Positions 33,466 through 44,987 of a stretch of 64,000 nt of DNA are shown one piece after another; the first letter of the stretch is position 1, and each line of letters opens with the position of its first letter. The stretch spans positions 1 through 64,000 of the forward strand of contig JANBQC010000003.1 of assembly GCA_027576995.1 (NCBI GenBank), given 5' to 3'. The stretch is from Dimargaris cristalligena. Its lineage: Eukaryota; Kickxellomycota; Dimargaritomycetes; Dimargaritales; Dimargaritaceae. A model generated the notes under the pieces. That model was not told the origin of the DNA, searched no databases, and saw nothing but the letters and a program-made list of their open reading frames with translations. The position numbers and the translations under genes are program-made.

Positions 33466-34428
33466 TTAATTGTTTTTGCGATATGATGCCCAATAGGACA
33501 TTTGGTTTTGATTTGATTTCCTCAGATAGGTTTCCATGATGTGTCTCATGTTTTCCATACTATATTCCATCGGAAATGTACGAATACTTAGGTATGGCGA
33601 GCTCCCGCTATTAAGCTGGACCAGATCTTCACAGCGGTAGCCATTTTCGTTGGTCAAATAATTGAGGGTAATGGCCTGGTAGCTAGTATCCCAATCCAAA
33701 GCTTAGATGAAGTAGGGTGTCAACGAATACCTTATAACCCGTTTATAGGCCCGGGTTATTTTATCAATGGAATATTCTGTAAAGTGTATGTTGCCCTTTC
33801 CACCAATGACCAAACGCATATCTTTAAATAGTTTTAATCTATGCTCACTAAAGGAACGCGTTACTTGGTCCTTGACCTTCTGCGAGGGCATCGCTTTTAG
33901 GTGTTGCCGAGAGAATGCCTGGCCCGAAATAATACGGCACTTCTCAATGATCTCGCTGATGGTTGGGTAGGCCGAGAGGGTTGAATATTGGGGGATCTGT
34001 TCGGAGGGTGGGGTGAAGGATTGCCTTTGGTTGTTGGTGCCGGTTTGCCCTAGTTGCAATCCAGCGGGTCGAATCGCCGTGGTGGGGCCAGCTAATGGTC
34101 CGGATGGGGCCTGGACTCGTCCAGGATTAAAGCTCCCAATTTGTAGTAGACCTCTATTCCGAAGGAAAGCTAAAGTAGCCTGCCAATTGGGATCGTTAGG
34201 GTCAGAGTGAGCAGCGCTAACAAATTCCGAACTATCGAAACGCCTTTCTAGGACTCTTTTCCAAATTTGAAGCTCATTTTCACTTTGACTACTGGTGCTC
34301 TGGGGTAGGTTGCGCGAGTCATTTTCATATTGATTGGGCAATAGAGCGCCCATGACTGGCAACGGGAGACTACAGAACATTAGAACTGCCATCGCCCAGC
34401 CGGGTTTACCAACAATTGGTTCAGCCAT
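33466..34428 (-). CDS. Putative secreted protein of unknown family, in-frame TAA or short intron
   Basis: The start at 34428 is chosen because it opens a good signal peptide (MAEPIVGKPGWAMAVLMFCS, then LPLPVMG, with cleavage likely before ALLP). The frame also stays open 45 codons further upstream. The mature part has a hydrophilic helical stretch, a Pro/Gly/Gln-rich middle and a basic helical region (SQKVKDQVTRSFSEHRLKLF). A TAA at 33703-33705 stops the frame, yet the same frame continues open for 79 further codons to 33466. A phase-2 intron at 33730-33683 (48 bases, GT-AG) would remove the stop and keep the frame; otherwise the gene is broken. About 305 residues if spliced. No family recognised. 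Confidence 0.45.
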
Positions 34429-35346
34429 TACTTTGGAGAGTGAAGGGGTGGGGCTGGGTGGGGTGGATATAGAAAGAACGAAAGGAGTTTTGTCGAAAAC
34501 AAGTCTGCGAAATCCAGTCGAAGGTGTGGCGATACCTACCACGGTAGTTAAGGTATAATGCAAATGAGAAATGGTTAAACGGACGAGGTGTGCGAGTTGT
34601 TTGGATATTTTTAAAACAATAAAGGGGAATTGGCCCGTCCTTTTATCACCATTTTGTTATGCAAAGGGCACGCGTAAATCTTGGTCCTTTCAACCAAGTA
34701 TCCCTATTGTCAATGTGAGGTTTGTACAATTCAAGTGATAGGGATCAAAATCGGCCAATGCGATATGTATAATGGGTGCACTAATAAATATAGCCAATGG
34801 ACATTTACGACTCTGTATGGCTAACGTACAGTAGTAAAAAAATCTAACCAATGGTTATTGGTGAATAATTACAGATGGGGCTTATCCCTTCTCAACATTT
34901 GACCTAACCCCATTTTTGTATGGTGGGCTCCTCCCCATCAGATTCGGATATCACACCCCGCCCCAATTGGCTGATAGATAGTCGGAAGAGCTATTTCTAA
35001 AAATTGGACAATTGGATATTACTCCACCCATACCAGACTGCCAAAACATAACCTATACTGCACACATTCCTTCAATCTTGCTGCGACGGACGCCCCAACA
35101 ACGGACGCAATCGGTTGTTTGACCCACAAGTTACCTAGCTAATGATGGGTGGCTAAATTAGTGGGCGTTATTTTTGTTAGGACATTATGTGATTGATTTA
35201 CGTGTATAAATCAGCGCGTGATCCACAGGATGATAAAGGGTATTTTATTATGGAGGACTAAAATCAGACAGGTAAAGTAAGTAGGCTGACAAGCAGATCT
35301 GGATTAGGCACCTTGTACAGAGCGAGAAAGGCCTCACTTTTGACTG
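34429..35346. other. AT-rich spacer
   Basis: It holds the 5' flank of the putative secreted protein gene and an upstream in-frame extension to 34563 that I consider non-coding. Nothing else recognised. Confidence 0.5.
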
Positions 35347-36202
35347 TTAATCCAAATAGTATTGAATTGTGTCAGCTCTATATGATCTTCTGTAACCATC
35401 TTGAAGGCGCAGGACGACTTCGTCGACGAAGTCAATATATTCAATGAACATGGCTTTATAGCGCGAGCCTGGTTTGTCTATAAAGATGATATCGATCACA
35501 TCTGCCATGGTAAGAAACAAATGGTCGAGGAGTAAGAGAATATTTGACCCCATAAATATAGTTTGGAATATAATAATTGAAATAGGTTAGACCAAGGCGC
35601 TTTATGTTTACTGATGCGAGGCGGTTAGCTCAATACAGATTAAAATACCAAGCGTAAAGTACGAAGACCGGTTCTGACCCGATATCTTTAAGGCACTTAA
35701 AAACTACTCTCATTTACGAGTCCTACCTCCACAACTCAGATCACACCAAGTGCTGAGGGGATCCGGTGTATGCATGCTGAAAGCCGATCGAATATCGAGT
35801 TGCCGAGAGTAACGTTGGTAAAGTAGTTTGTAGGAGACTATATAACCGAATTGGCCGCGAGGAGCAAACGTTGAATGATGTCGGGAAAGAACTGAAATAA
35901 AGCTAGTTGGTGTCCACAGCAGTTGACAGATTAATATAATTAGGGAATAATAATAGATGAGCTGGCTGGAAAGACTGGCTCCTTTTATATTTTGAAACTT
36001 GAAAAGTGTCTTGTGGGAGAACGAGTGATGCCATCCTCGCAATAGTGACTGCGTGGTTTAAGGTTCTTGTAATGTATTCACACATACTGGTGTGATGGAG
36101 AAATTGAACCAGTTCCCTCCCTTTCCAGTTTAGTAAAGCATATTTACTTGTAGGATGATTAGAATCATAAAGCATCAACGATACAGTTATTGATGCCGCC
36201 AT
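35347..36202 (-). pseudogene. Possible multi-exon or decayed gene
   Basis: Three minus-strand frames read like one protein in pieces: 36202-35903 (has YALLNWKGRELVQFLHHTSM), 36042-35710 (APRGQFGYIVSYKLLYQRYS), followed by a possible GTAGGA donor near 35721, and 35553-35347 (DHLFLTMADVIDIIFIDKPG). A further coding-looking piece lies at about 36510-36400 (DQLESWGPSYISRLAPIPFF) and ends in a GTAATA donor-like site. I cannot build one continuous frame, so it may be a spliced gene or a degenerate one. The last piece faintly resembles part of the F-box-like gene at 52910-54617 (LMSQMDDLFVGMGD). No family recognised. Confidence 0.3.
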
Positions 36203-37064
36203 GCTGCAATTCTAGGCTATCGTATATGGTTCAAACGGTATTCGCTACGTTGACAGATATATTGCAACAGGAAACACGCACATGGTTTAACGAAACCAAG
36301 AGTTACTATAAAGAAAGATAACTAACGGAATGATGAGATGATTGAATAGTAATTGAGGACTACATTCGCAAATTTTATTATCAGAGTCTCCTCCAACCAA
36401 GTATTACCTGGGTCTTCTGGATGATTAAAGAATGGTATAGGTGCAAGGCGCGATATGTAGGAGGGCCCCCATGATTCTAACTGGTCGCCCACGCTCACCT
36501 AGGTAAATTGTATACCCCTTACTTCATAAGGTACTACATTGCCCACTGGGTACCCTGGCTGGCTAATAAACTGCTTTACCCGGAATTTTTATTTCAGGCA
36601 ATGTATTAGGAAAGGTAAAATGTCACTTTACTACTATCACTTTGGACGATAAGGTACATTGTTCTACATTATCCGCCTCTGTCATTTATATTTACCTAAG
36701 ATGCCTCAGTCGGCTAAGGGCTCAAGACATTGTGAAAACTGGTGAAGAACCGCCCCAACCCTGGTGGATAATCGTTTTCCCGCACTCTATATTTACAAAG
36801 GGCTTTAATTGGTCGAAACATACCTGATAAATACCATCATAGGGGTCTTCCGTATTATTTTTTGCTGATATCCCCAACAAAAACAAGATCCTGGTCGTGC
36901 TGAATGGTAACCCGTCGTCTAGTATTTACAAGGCGACTGGCGCCGTTTATTGATTCGATCATTATACTCTAAGTGGTACACATCAGCGCGCCAAGCTAAC
37001 TAGGCGAATGGCGACATAAGTGTGTTGGAAAACCAAAAAGTGATGATAATCACCAGGTCCCAAT

Positions 37065-37550
37065 TTATGATCCTAGATAGTCTTCCCGTTGAGATTGAGC
37101 TGCAGCTGTAGGGACACATCGGGTATAATCAACGGTTTGGGATTCGTTGATCAGGTCGGACATACCTAGATGATCCATTGGGGAAAGGTGTTTCGGAGAA
37201 CCAGATGAGAGCAAGCAGGTGGCTGATCGATCAGCTGAGCATAATAACATTTTATTAGCAGTAGGGATGGGTTTACTGCCCGCGGCACTTTCAGATTGGA
37301 TTTCAGCGTTTCTCATGAATATTCCGTCCAATGGCCATTTGAGAGACCCCTTAAAATTATCTTTGATGACTATTTGGTTAGTATCTTCATCGATGCGTAT
37401 AATCACGCCTGAGTGTACAATGTAAGGCAACAGCCAGTCGATAAAATTAACTTTGTCTAGCAATATAGGGTATAGGCACGAATATCTTAGGGGATGATGA
37501 ATGAGTGCTGTAAAGTTCGAACCAACCACTGGTATCGATTTTTGGGTCAT
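37065..37550 (-). CDS. Unrecognised protein or terminal exon
   Basis: An open frame of 161 residues from the ATG at 37550. It has a hydrophobic and aromatic first third (LRYSCLYPILLDKVNFIDWL), a beta-like segment (VIIRIDEDTNQIVIKDNF), then a Ser/Ala-rich tail. Composition and codon use look like real protein against the AT-rich surroundings. The frame extends nine codons upstream of the ATG to a TAA, so it may be a 3' exon. The segment IDEDTNQIVI loosely parallels HIDRTYNIVI in the 30612-31276 frame, hinting at relatedness. No family recognised. Confidence 0.4.
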   Translation of the reverse strand: MTQKSIPVVGSNFTALIHHPLRYSCLYPILLDKVNFIDWLLPYIVHSGVIIRIDEDTNQIVIKDNFKGSLKWPLDGIFMRNAEIQSESAAGSKPIPTANKMLLCSADRSATCLLSSGSPKHLSPMDHLGMSDLINESQTVDYTRCVPTAAAQSQREDYLGS

Positions 37551-40500
37551 GTATTGCCAAAGATGGGTCTTAATTTAACTGGGATGTTAATTTCGACATT
37601 GTAGAGTTATGTGGCAGTAATTAGACATTCAGGTCTTAAAATAATGAGTTATTTACTGTATACACCACTATATAATGCGCACACTTACCTCCTACTTTAA
37701 AAGACAATTTGCCGCTGGGAGAATCCAAAGGGAGCATTGCTACCAATAGCTACCTAATGTATCAATAAACAAGTAATGTATGTAATATTAGTCGCCAAAA
37801 AATGGGACTCGGTATTTGGAGGGAAATATAAACGTTCCCTATCGAGGAATATCAAAAAAAAATTGGCAACAATCCGTAGCCGTCACTAATAAAACAACTT
37901 AGAATTTAGCTTAAGCTGGAGGGAGCCCCTAGGTTATTTATATTTGTATGCAGGTAGGTCGAATGCCGCAGCGGTTCAGGAGGTGCTAATGAGGAGCTAT
38001 TAGTCAATAGAACCGCCGCCACAACATCTTTCATCCATATGTTGACAAAAGTAGATACGGAAGATGGTCAATATGAATGTATAAAGAAATCATCGTTTTA
38101 TGAGGTGGATATTATTGGCTAAAACTAACTACCCCGACTACTTTCTCATACACATATCATTGAAAATCGGATAGGGCAGCGCTGAAGTTCACTGAAAGAA
38201 TGTATACCATGCAACCTCGTCAACATTGACAAGTCCAATTAAAGGATGATATCAAGCAAGTCCCAATGAATACACACCATGGTACGAGAACAAAGTAGGA
38301 TATTGAGGCGGCTATAGATATAGATGAATACCAATGCAGAGATGCTACCTGTTTGTACACAAGCATCCTAGAATTATGACTTAACAATCCGTCAGTCAGC
38401 CTGGATACCATTGTCTATACAGACCATACGGTAATAATAATGCTACTGAATATTGCCACCCCTCTCCACTTCCCAGAACAAGGATAAGATGCCTATGATT
38501 TCATATTTTTATTGGGGTTGTTTAAAAGCTCGAGGAATTGGTGAATGTCTAAAAGAACATAGTAAGATCCACTATATAGTACCCAAAGGTCAATGTGACA
38601 ATGTTATGAGGGACATATCTTAATTTGATTAATTTGGAGGCTGCATCAAAATGGGTTAATGATAAATTATATACAATCAATTCTATTGTCACTGTCAACC
38701 CTCCTAATCCAACCTAAATCCAGACTTAATGATTACCCACCCCTATTAGGCCTTATAGCACCATATTTACCCTCCCATAGTCACCCCCAGTACTATGGGA
38801 TCCTCCTATATTATATAACCCTTTCCTTCTGGACTCTGGAATCCACTATTCACTCCTGGGCTAATCTAATAACTCTTCCAGTTCCTAGCCAAAGTCTTCT
38901 ATACCCTATACTATCCAGTTAGTAAGTTATCCATCAATAGTCTTAGTAATATCTTCCTTTGGGGACCTCCCTTTAGAGTAGTCCCCTGCATACATATAAC
39001 TAGCCCCACTAGGACTGGTTGAATGGCAGCTTATCTGTGTCCCCCAGTTTACCTCAATAAACTCTATATATGCTCATCCCTTCACATTAACTAGTAAGTA
39101 TGCCTACTGCATATCCCTTGCATATACTGGTACTGATCCTTTATTTATTAGTACTATACCCCCATCCTGATACTAGCAGCCCACTTGGCTGAGTCTGAGC
39201 CCCACCTACCATTAGAAGCCTATCCTCAGGACTCTTAATAGACTAAGAGTAGTTAACCCAGGCAACAAATACTATATACTAAAGAAAATAGTATTGGTAG
39301 CTAGATAATAGAAACTGGGAAAGGATACATGGGCTAAGGCTGATTACCTGCTGGCTTGCCAGGACATAGATGTAGATACTTAATAGGTGCAATTTTTGAA
39401 GGGATATATATTCACCAAATAATCCATAATATTTAGCCAGGCTGCCATAGTGCATTTATAGAGTTGAGCAACTCCACTTTCTAAGTACTAAGCTCAGAGA
39501 TTTGTGAAACTGCCCAGACTTTCCTTTCAAGCTATTTCAATATCATGATGTAAGGTCCTAACTTGTCAGTTCAGGGGATGTTTACGGATATAGATTGGGT
39601 AGTTTCTGGGCCACTGAATATTGAAAAACATATTCCTATATGTTTTTTATCTTATCCTGTTTCATTTAATTATGTTAGTTTATTCTGCTATTATAAGATC
39701 ATTCATTTTAGCTACTTATATTTCACCCCATCGAAAATACAGTTCAATAAAACTAACCACCTAGAGGTACCTACTATCCCCTAGCTGCTTTCTTCCCTTA
39801 CTTCCAGTTTTATTTCCTTTACATCCTTAGTATTCCAATAGTATTGTCACACCATTACTGTTTTGAAATGGCCACATGAAGGTAGTCTCCTTTGAAGGGA
39901 TAGTAAGGTACCACTTACACTTCATCTGATTAATAAAATCACTGATTGGTTATAAATAGGCAAGCAAATGCTGGCCCAAGTATTCTATCATTAATAACAG
40001 ATGCTGAAAAATCTTTACACACTCATCATTATATCCCCATGCTTCTCACCCTATCTGCTTTCATTTTCTTTCCCCATCCCCTATTTCCCCCCCTCCTCTT
40101 CTCTTTTTCCAATGGCCATACCACAGCCATTTCTCCCCTTTTTGGCAGCTGTCTATTCAAAGACAGACCTATCATCCCCTGCAATAATGCAGGGAGAAAT
40201 TTCTTTTAGCCATCCTCAACAGGGGGCCACTGGGTATCCCTCATTTGCCCTGAGGGACTACCCCGCCTATGAACATGACCATGAGCTCTCCGAGGCTGAC
40301 CATGGTCAGGCAAATAACCCAGCCTCCACTTAAAAAGCTGACTTGGAGGTGCCTGCCAAAGTGCAGGTTAAATGTGGTATTTTTAAAATTTATGTTGCCG
40401 GTTAATCTTCATATATATATTTATGTAATTATATGTAGCTGGAGATAGCACCCTTTTTATATTCTGACTCCTGCTTAATAAATAAATCGTGTTAATAGTT

Positions 40501-41076
40501 CAATAAATTACTTTTTAGAAGTTGGACAGGGATAAAGGCTGGTAATAGGGCGGTTAGGCTGTGTTATTCCATACATATGATAATGACGTCTCAGTAGTGT
40601 GAATAATGGAGGGGCCGTGGACATATGCCTTTGTTTATTTCAATGGAAATTATGGAAATTGGCTAGCTTAAACAGCTGCTCTGACTTCTAAATTGCCAGG
40701 TTATATTATATAGTACAGCCAGGGAAGTATCTTTGGTATTTTCTAGACTGGCTATAATTCCGATTAGTCATATTGAAATTGGTGCCGGAAACTGACAATA
40801 CCCTATGTATCAATCTGTTAAAATCATCTATTCGACTTTGGTATAATTAGGCAATGGTAATACAATTGGCATTATTATATTGATTCTACAACCCCACTAT
40901 AGTTCTTCTTCCTGCCTTGCTAATAACCATGCACCAACTCGGACTTGATTTAAGATGTGGATTTTTATATTTTCATACCTATACCTCCTAAGTATTCTTT
41001 AATTAAAGAATTTGGCTGGAAAATTCATTAAAGATAATGCAGTCCGGGGGCCAACCTCAGTATTGCCTAATGCATT
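37551..41076. other. AT-rich region with a CpG-free block
   Basis: No intact gene seen. Frames at 38220-38411 (-) and 40001-40333 (+) have no recognisable motif. The notable content is the CpG-depleted block at 38533-40260, listed separately. Confidence 0.5.
38533..40260. mobile_element. CpG-depleted block, likely methylation-decayed mobile element relic
   Basis: Between 38533 and 39584 there is no CG dinucleotide at all, and only two (39585 and 39732) up to 40260, in DNA of ordinary base composition. TG, CA and TA steps are abundant. Flanking DNA has CpG at normal spacing. Such loss is the known footprint of cytosine methylation and deamination in silenced repeats. No ends, target duplication or transposase/reverse transcriptase motif could be read, so the element class is unknown. 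Confidence 0.5.
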
Positions 41077-41262
41077 ATGGAAAATTGCTTAGCAGGGTCA
41101 TTTCGCCAATTGCCTCCACCGCCAACTGGCATATACCATGGAATAGACATTGCGAACCATGGCCAGTTCAACCGATGGCCTCGCTTTTTCGATTGGTACC
41201 ACCTAAGGGTGCAATTTAAACGCTTTTTAGCGGCGGCCCTTTGTATATTGGCGTATAAGTAG
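41077..41262 (+). CDS. Small unrecognised protein or exon
   Basis: A 61-codon frame with coding-like composition: a Pro-rich start, then GIYHGIDIANHGQFNRWPRF and an aromatic/basic stretch ending in a short hydrophobic helix (FLAAALCILAYK). It has balanced codons in an AT-rich setting. A splice acceptor-like TTAGCAG at about 41089-41095 could make it a last exon. It might be a small mitochondrial inner-membrane protein, but that is a guess from the mix of basic, aromatic and hydrophobic residues. Confidence 0.3.
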   Translation: MENCLAGSFRQLPPPPTGIYHGIDIANHGQFNRWPRFFDWYHLRVQFKRFLAAALCILAYK

Positions 41263-41757
41263 AATTTAGTACAGGTATACAGTATATAATTCCACCGAAT
41301 TTACCAGACAGATTACATTCCAAACTCTATATAGTTCGACTGAAATTCACCCATATGGATATTAGGATGGAAGTGCATATAAATTCGAGAGAGAAAATCA
41401 ATCGAAAACAGTAGTAGACAGGACTCAGTAAGCCTGGTACAACTAATTGCAACCAACCTAAATTAAAGACTTCAAGAATAAAAATCAGGTCCGATTTACA
41501 GCAATTATTTTTAACAACAATACGACAAAAACCCTAGCCTTTATTGGGTACCAATACAACATGTTGAATTTCAGGCCGGGATTTGACAGCAACAAGACAC
41601 TCGTAGACAGGCGTACTCCAATCAGTTGGGTAGAGACTATTGCCCAGAGGATGTTTGGGCGACCAGGGGCGATTGATAAAGCCTGGCATTAAAACTATTA
41701 TTTGAATCGGTGTGTGGCCCTAGCGATACAATGCGAAAAGAGGGTATAGTTGTGGCT

Positions 41758-42264
41758 TTAACGGGGAGGCTGGGAAGTGGTCGAGTTGTCACCGGCGTCC
41801 GGATCGGTGCCTCTTGGGGGCTCGATTGTGGGATAATCAACCTCAACCACCAAAGTCTGAACACGAAAGTCGAGGGACGGTTCGTTAACTCCGAAATTGA
41901 AGGCACTCGCGGAATTTTGGTGAATTGGCGAGATCTTGGTCGACCCAGTGGTCCCATTTATATAAAACGATATGCCATCAGCCAACGTACAACTATTTTT
42001 CCTAAAAATAATATGCTTCATGTAATCTTCAGTAAGTCCAGCATCGGTGAGGTTAGCGGGTCCCGAAGATACCAATGATATAGTGGCAGTTAGGCCGGGT
42101 GCGGAATGGGGCTTAGCGGTACTTAGTCTGGGTGGAATGGATGAGGGGGCATCGCCGGGCATAGAGTTGGAAAGTGGGTTAAAAAATGAAAGAAACGCCA
42201 TAGCCCAATAAAGAGATAATTTAACTAATACGAGATAAACCGAATGGATATTTGAGTACTTCAA
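41758..42264 (-). CDS. Small putative secreted glycoprotein
   Basis: A complete single-exon frame of 168 residues. It has a hydrophobic N terminus (VYLVLVKLSLYWAMAFLSFF) that could be a signal peptide or anchor, then a Ser/Pro/Thr-rich stretch. A central beta-like domain has possible N-glycosylation sites (NLTD, NGTT), and the tail is acidic and Pro-rich (PRGTDPDAGDNSTTSQPPR). No family recognised. It resembles its neighbours in strand, size class and setting, which suggests a lineage-specific secretome region. Confidence 0.45.
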   Translation of the reverse strand: MKYSNIHSVYLVLVKLSLYWAMAFLSFFNPLSNSMPGDAPSSIPPRLSTAKPHSAPGLTATISLVSSGPANLTDAGLTEDYMKHIIFRKNSCTLADGISFYINGTTGSTKISPIHQNSASAFNFGVNEPSLDFRVQTLVVEVDYPTIEPPRGTDPDAGDNSTTSQPPR

Positions 42265-42600
42265 TACAAACCGAGGTTAAGAAATCCAAATGCTCTGGAA
42301 TTGTCGGGTGTAGCTCTAGCCAAGCATATTTGTACAAAAGGTGCCCGGAAATCGCCTATTTATAACAAGTAAGTTGGCCTAATAACACGACAATGCAATT
42401 GTCTATTATTGCGAGGTTCGAGTGATGGGAAACGAAAGCATTGTTAAGAAGGTTGATTTTTTTTACTACTCAATGGATAAATAGAGGCGGATCCATAATA
42501 GTACCTGATAGAGTAGTTAAATCCGTTGATAAATTTGCGATTGCCAAACCGACAGTTAACAGATAATTGCAACTATTTCAGTCGGGTAATATAAGGAATA

Positions 42601-42722
42601 CGGGAGAGGTTCAACCAGGCTGCATAATGAATAATCCGTTGGATAGGGCAAATACTACCAGTTGAAAATGAATCACCTGCCTATGATCCCGCACATATAC
42701 CATTCAAAGTCTTATACAGCTG
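42601..42722 (+). repeat. Dispersed repeat, copy 2
   Basis: Homologous by eye to 8822-8944, in the same orientation, with shared blocks GGGAGAGGTT, ATCCGTTGGAT, GAAAATGAATC, GCCTATG and CTTATACA. No reading frame is conserved between the copies. Confidence 0.7.
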
Positions 42723-44435
42723 TGCTGAATATTACCCATACGCTTTGAAAATTATATACTACAATACCAAGTAGTTACAATAGATCAACTAACAGTTACA
42801 AGATTAATACAAATTGGCGCGAGCCATCTCCCCTTGTCACCAACGTTTGCAGCCGTGGTGCTCCCCTGATATAGAGTGATTCCTAGGGCTTCCGCTGACA
42901 AGATGCCCTTAGACGGGCTGGGTACTAGGCCATACCGACTACTTTCCGAATTTTAAATATACATGTTTTTCTTCTTACCCCCCTCGTTACTGATTGCCGC
43001 AATCACCAGAAAATGACACCTGACCATTAAAGTATAGTAAGGCTGTTTAATGCCGCGGGCGGATAGTTTGGTTGGGCCCGTAACTGTAGAGGTTAAAAAA
43101 TGAGCGCGGCAAATTGGGTTAAAATGTGCCCAAGGAAAGATTTTGATTGGTGGTTTGAGCCCAAGGTCAGTCTGACAAAACGGAGTGACAGTCCATCACC
43201 CACCGCGGTCCTGGCATTCCCCATAAAATAGAATCTTTGGCAACTTATTAACCTCTAAAACTAGACGTCACAAATACCAATGCAACAGACCCTGGACACC
43301 ATCTACCTATTGAATGCCTTTCTTGGGGAGTCGACTTCCTTGTGATAAATTACCCGGCCAAAGGCCATAGATCAACTGTCAATAGTCGTCAACACCATAC
43401 CACCACCATACTGTAACAGCTGTGTATATGACGTGTCCGCCTCTAATGCGACAGGGGGGCATTGGTTTATAAGGCAGACACGTATGGGTGAGTAGGCTTA
43501 TTGCGCTGATTCAAGTTTTTCGCTGATTCAATTATTAGGTTGTGCATAAATTGCACCCCTGATGGGAATGCCTCTCGCCCACACCATTCGATATCTGCAG
43601 ATGTATACTACTCCACCTTTAGATAAGTAATAAACCAACAATTAGCTGCTTCTAACGGTCAGGTGACTAAATTAAAAATTTAGAGTCGGATTAGGTCAAT
43701 ATAGGGCGGATGATCTGCGGTTGGATTGACAAATATCTCTGGCTGCCAGTTATGGAGGTATAATATATATCTCTTGAAGAAGCAGTGATATGCCCCCCAG
43801 AACCTGGGCCGACATGCCAATTTGATATCATAAAAAATAGATCAATGGTGCCCTGGAATCGGATGGAAGAATCAGGGCATCAGACAATCGTTGGTCGAGG
43901 AAATGTAGGTGGGTAGTAAACACCCTCTCTCCAGTGCCCAGGCCCCAAACTCTAACCCTCTGCGGGAGTGACAACTACTGTTGGTCAAGAAGAAGAGGGG
44001 GGTTGCTACTGTAGGGAGTGAGTCACATCGATGAAATAGTCTAGCCAATCGGAAGGGATTTAGTATTGTTTCGCCATGTGCCTCCAGCTTTAGAGGACAC
44101 CCTTTGGTAAGGGAAAGAGGAGATGTTATCAGGGAAGCACATTACTTGATGGGCGCCTCAGACGCGCTAAATGACTCTCACCCTCTATGAAGGGCCAATG
44201 GGCGGCAAACGCTCTGTTTAATGGGTCATCAAGGGACGCTGGGGTATAGGTTAAAATGGCAAGGACCCCATTAGTCTATCCAATCCCGCCACCTCCGAGC
44301 AAATGGCCATGTCATAATATATTGGCCATACCTATTTCAATTGCAAAGGCGATATATCCCCCACCAACTTCCCCACGATACTATCTATACTATACTAACC
44401 GCATATACACCCTATATGCATCATTGATAGCTGGA

Positions 44436-44443
44436 TATATAAA
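44436..44443 (+). promoter_or_regulatory. TATA-like element upstream of the leucine fusion gene
   Basis: TATATAAA lies about 545 bases before the ATG. This fits a long leader or a 5' UTR intron (GTAAGT at 44716). It is a weak assignment, since TATA-like strings are common in AT-rich DNA. Confidence 0.3.
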
Positions 44444-44987
44444 GAACCCGGCCGGCCAACCTCAGTTATTTGCGCTTTATCCGTTTCTTGTTCCAGACAC
44501 CCCTGCCTCTACATTGCATATACCCCTCCTTTAGATTACCGCATCGGCTGCTTTGTTCTGTACCACTACCCTACTTTGTTTAACTTATCTCCCTCCGTAA
44601 GGTTTGTCCCACCTTGCCCGTTTTAAAACCACCTAAAAGCAGTCCCCCCTCCTTCGTGTTCCTCCTGCTATCCATTGGCCTCTTTCTTTCCCACCTCCTC
44701 TACACTGTTCTATTGGTAAGTATTGTGCCCTATACAACTGCTCCACCCATTACCGCTGCGCTAGTCCCATTACCTGGTCGCTCCCCGTATAACAACCACG
44801 CATCCCACCACGGCCATCTAAGCGGTATTCCCTTTATAGCCCATTTGCATTTGTTTTCTCGGGCACTGATTCACCGAAACACCTACTGTCCGTTCTCCTC
44901 GATACGTGCTCCCCATTCCCACCTCTCTAGACCAGTCCGCCATTTTTACATACCCCCGCCCGTTCCCAAAAGAAATATTTAATCAAT

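Larger units (their letters stand above)
42265..44987. other. Intergenic region upstream of the leucine fusion gene
   Basis: It contains copy 2 of the dispersed repeat (42601-42722). From about 44250 the plus strand is pyrimidine- and Pro-codon-rich and probably forms the promoter and leader. A TATA-like TATATAAA lies at 44436-44443. A strong GTAAGT donor at 44716 suggests a possible 5' UTR intron. Confidence 0.55.

Noticed and set aside
38150..38180. Possible third copy of the dispersed repeat (ATACACATAT string)
   Set aside because: Only about 20 bases match, and the surrounding blocks of the other two copies are absent.
44448..44455. Leu3-like CCGGCCGG upstream of the leucine fusion
   Set aside because: The Leu3 site needs two bases between the half-sites (CCGGNNCCGG), and Leu3 is not expected in early-diverging fungi.
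44614..44982. Plus-strand frame with a hydrophobic segment just before the leucine gene
   Set aside because: Pyrimidine-rich leader DNA gives Pro/Leu/Ser-rich frames by chance. A GTAAGT donor cuts it, and the dehydrogenase half already has its normal N terminus.
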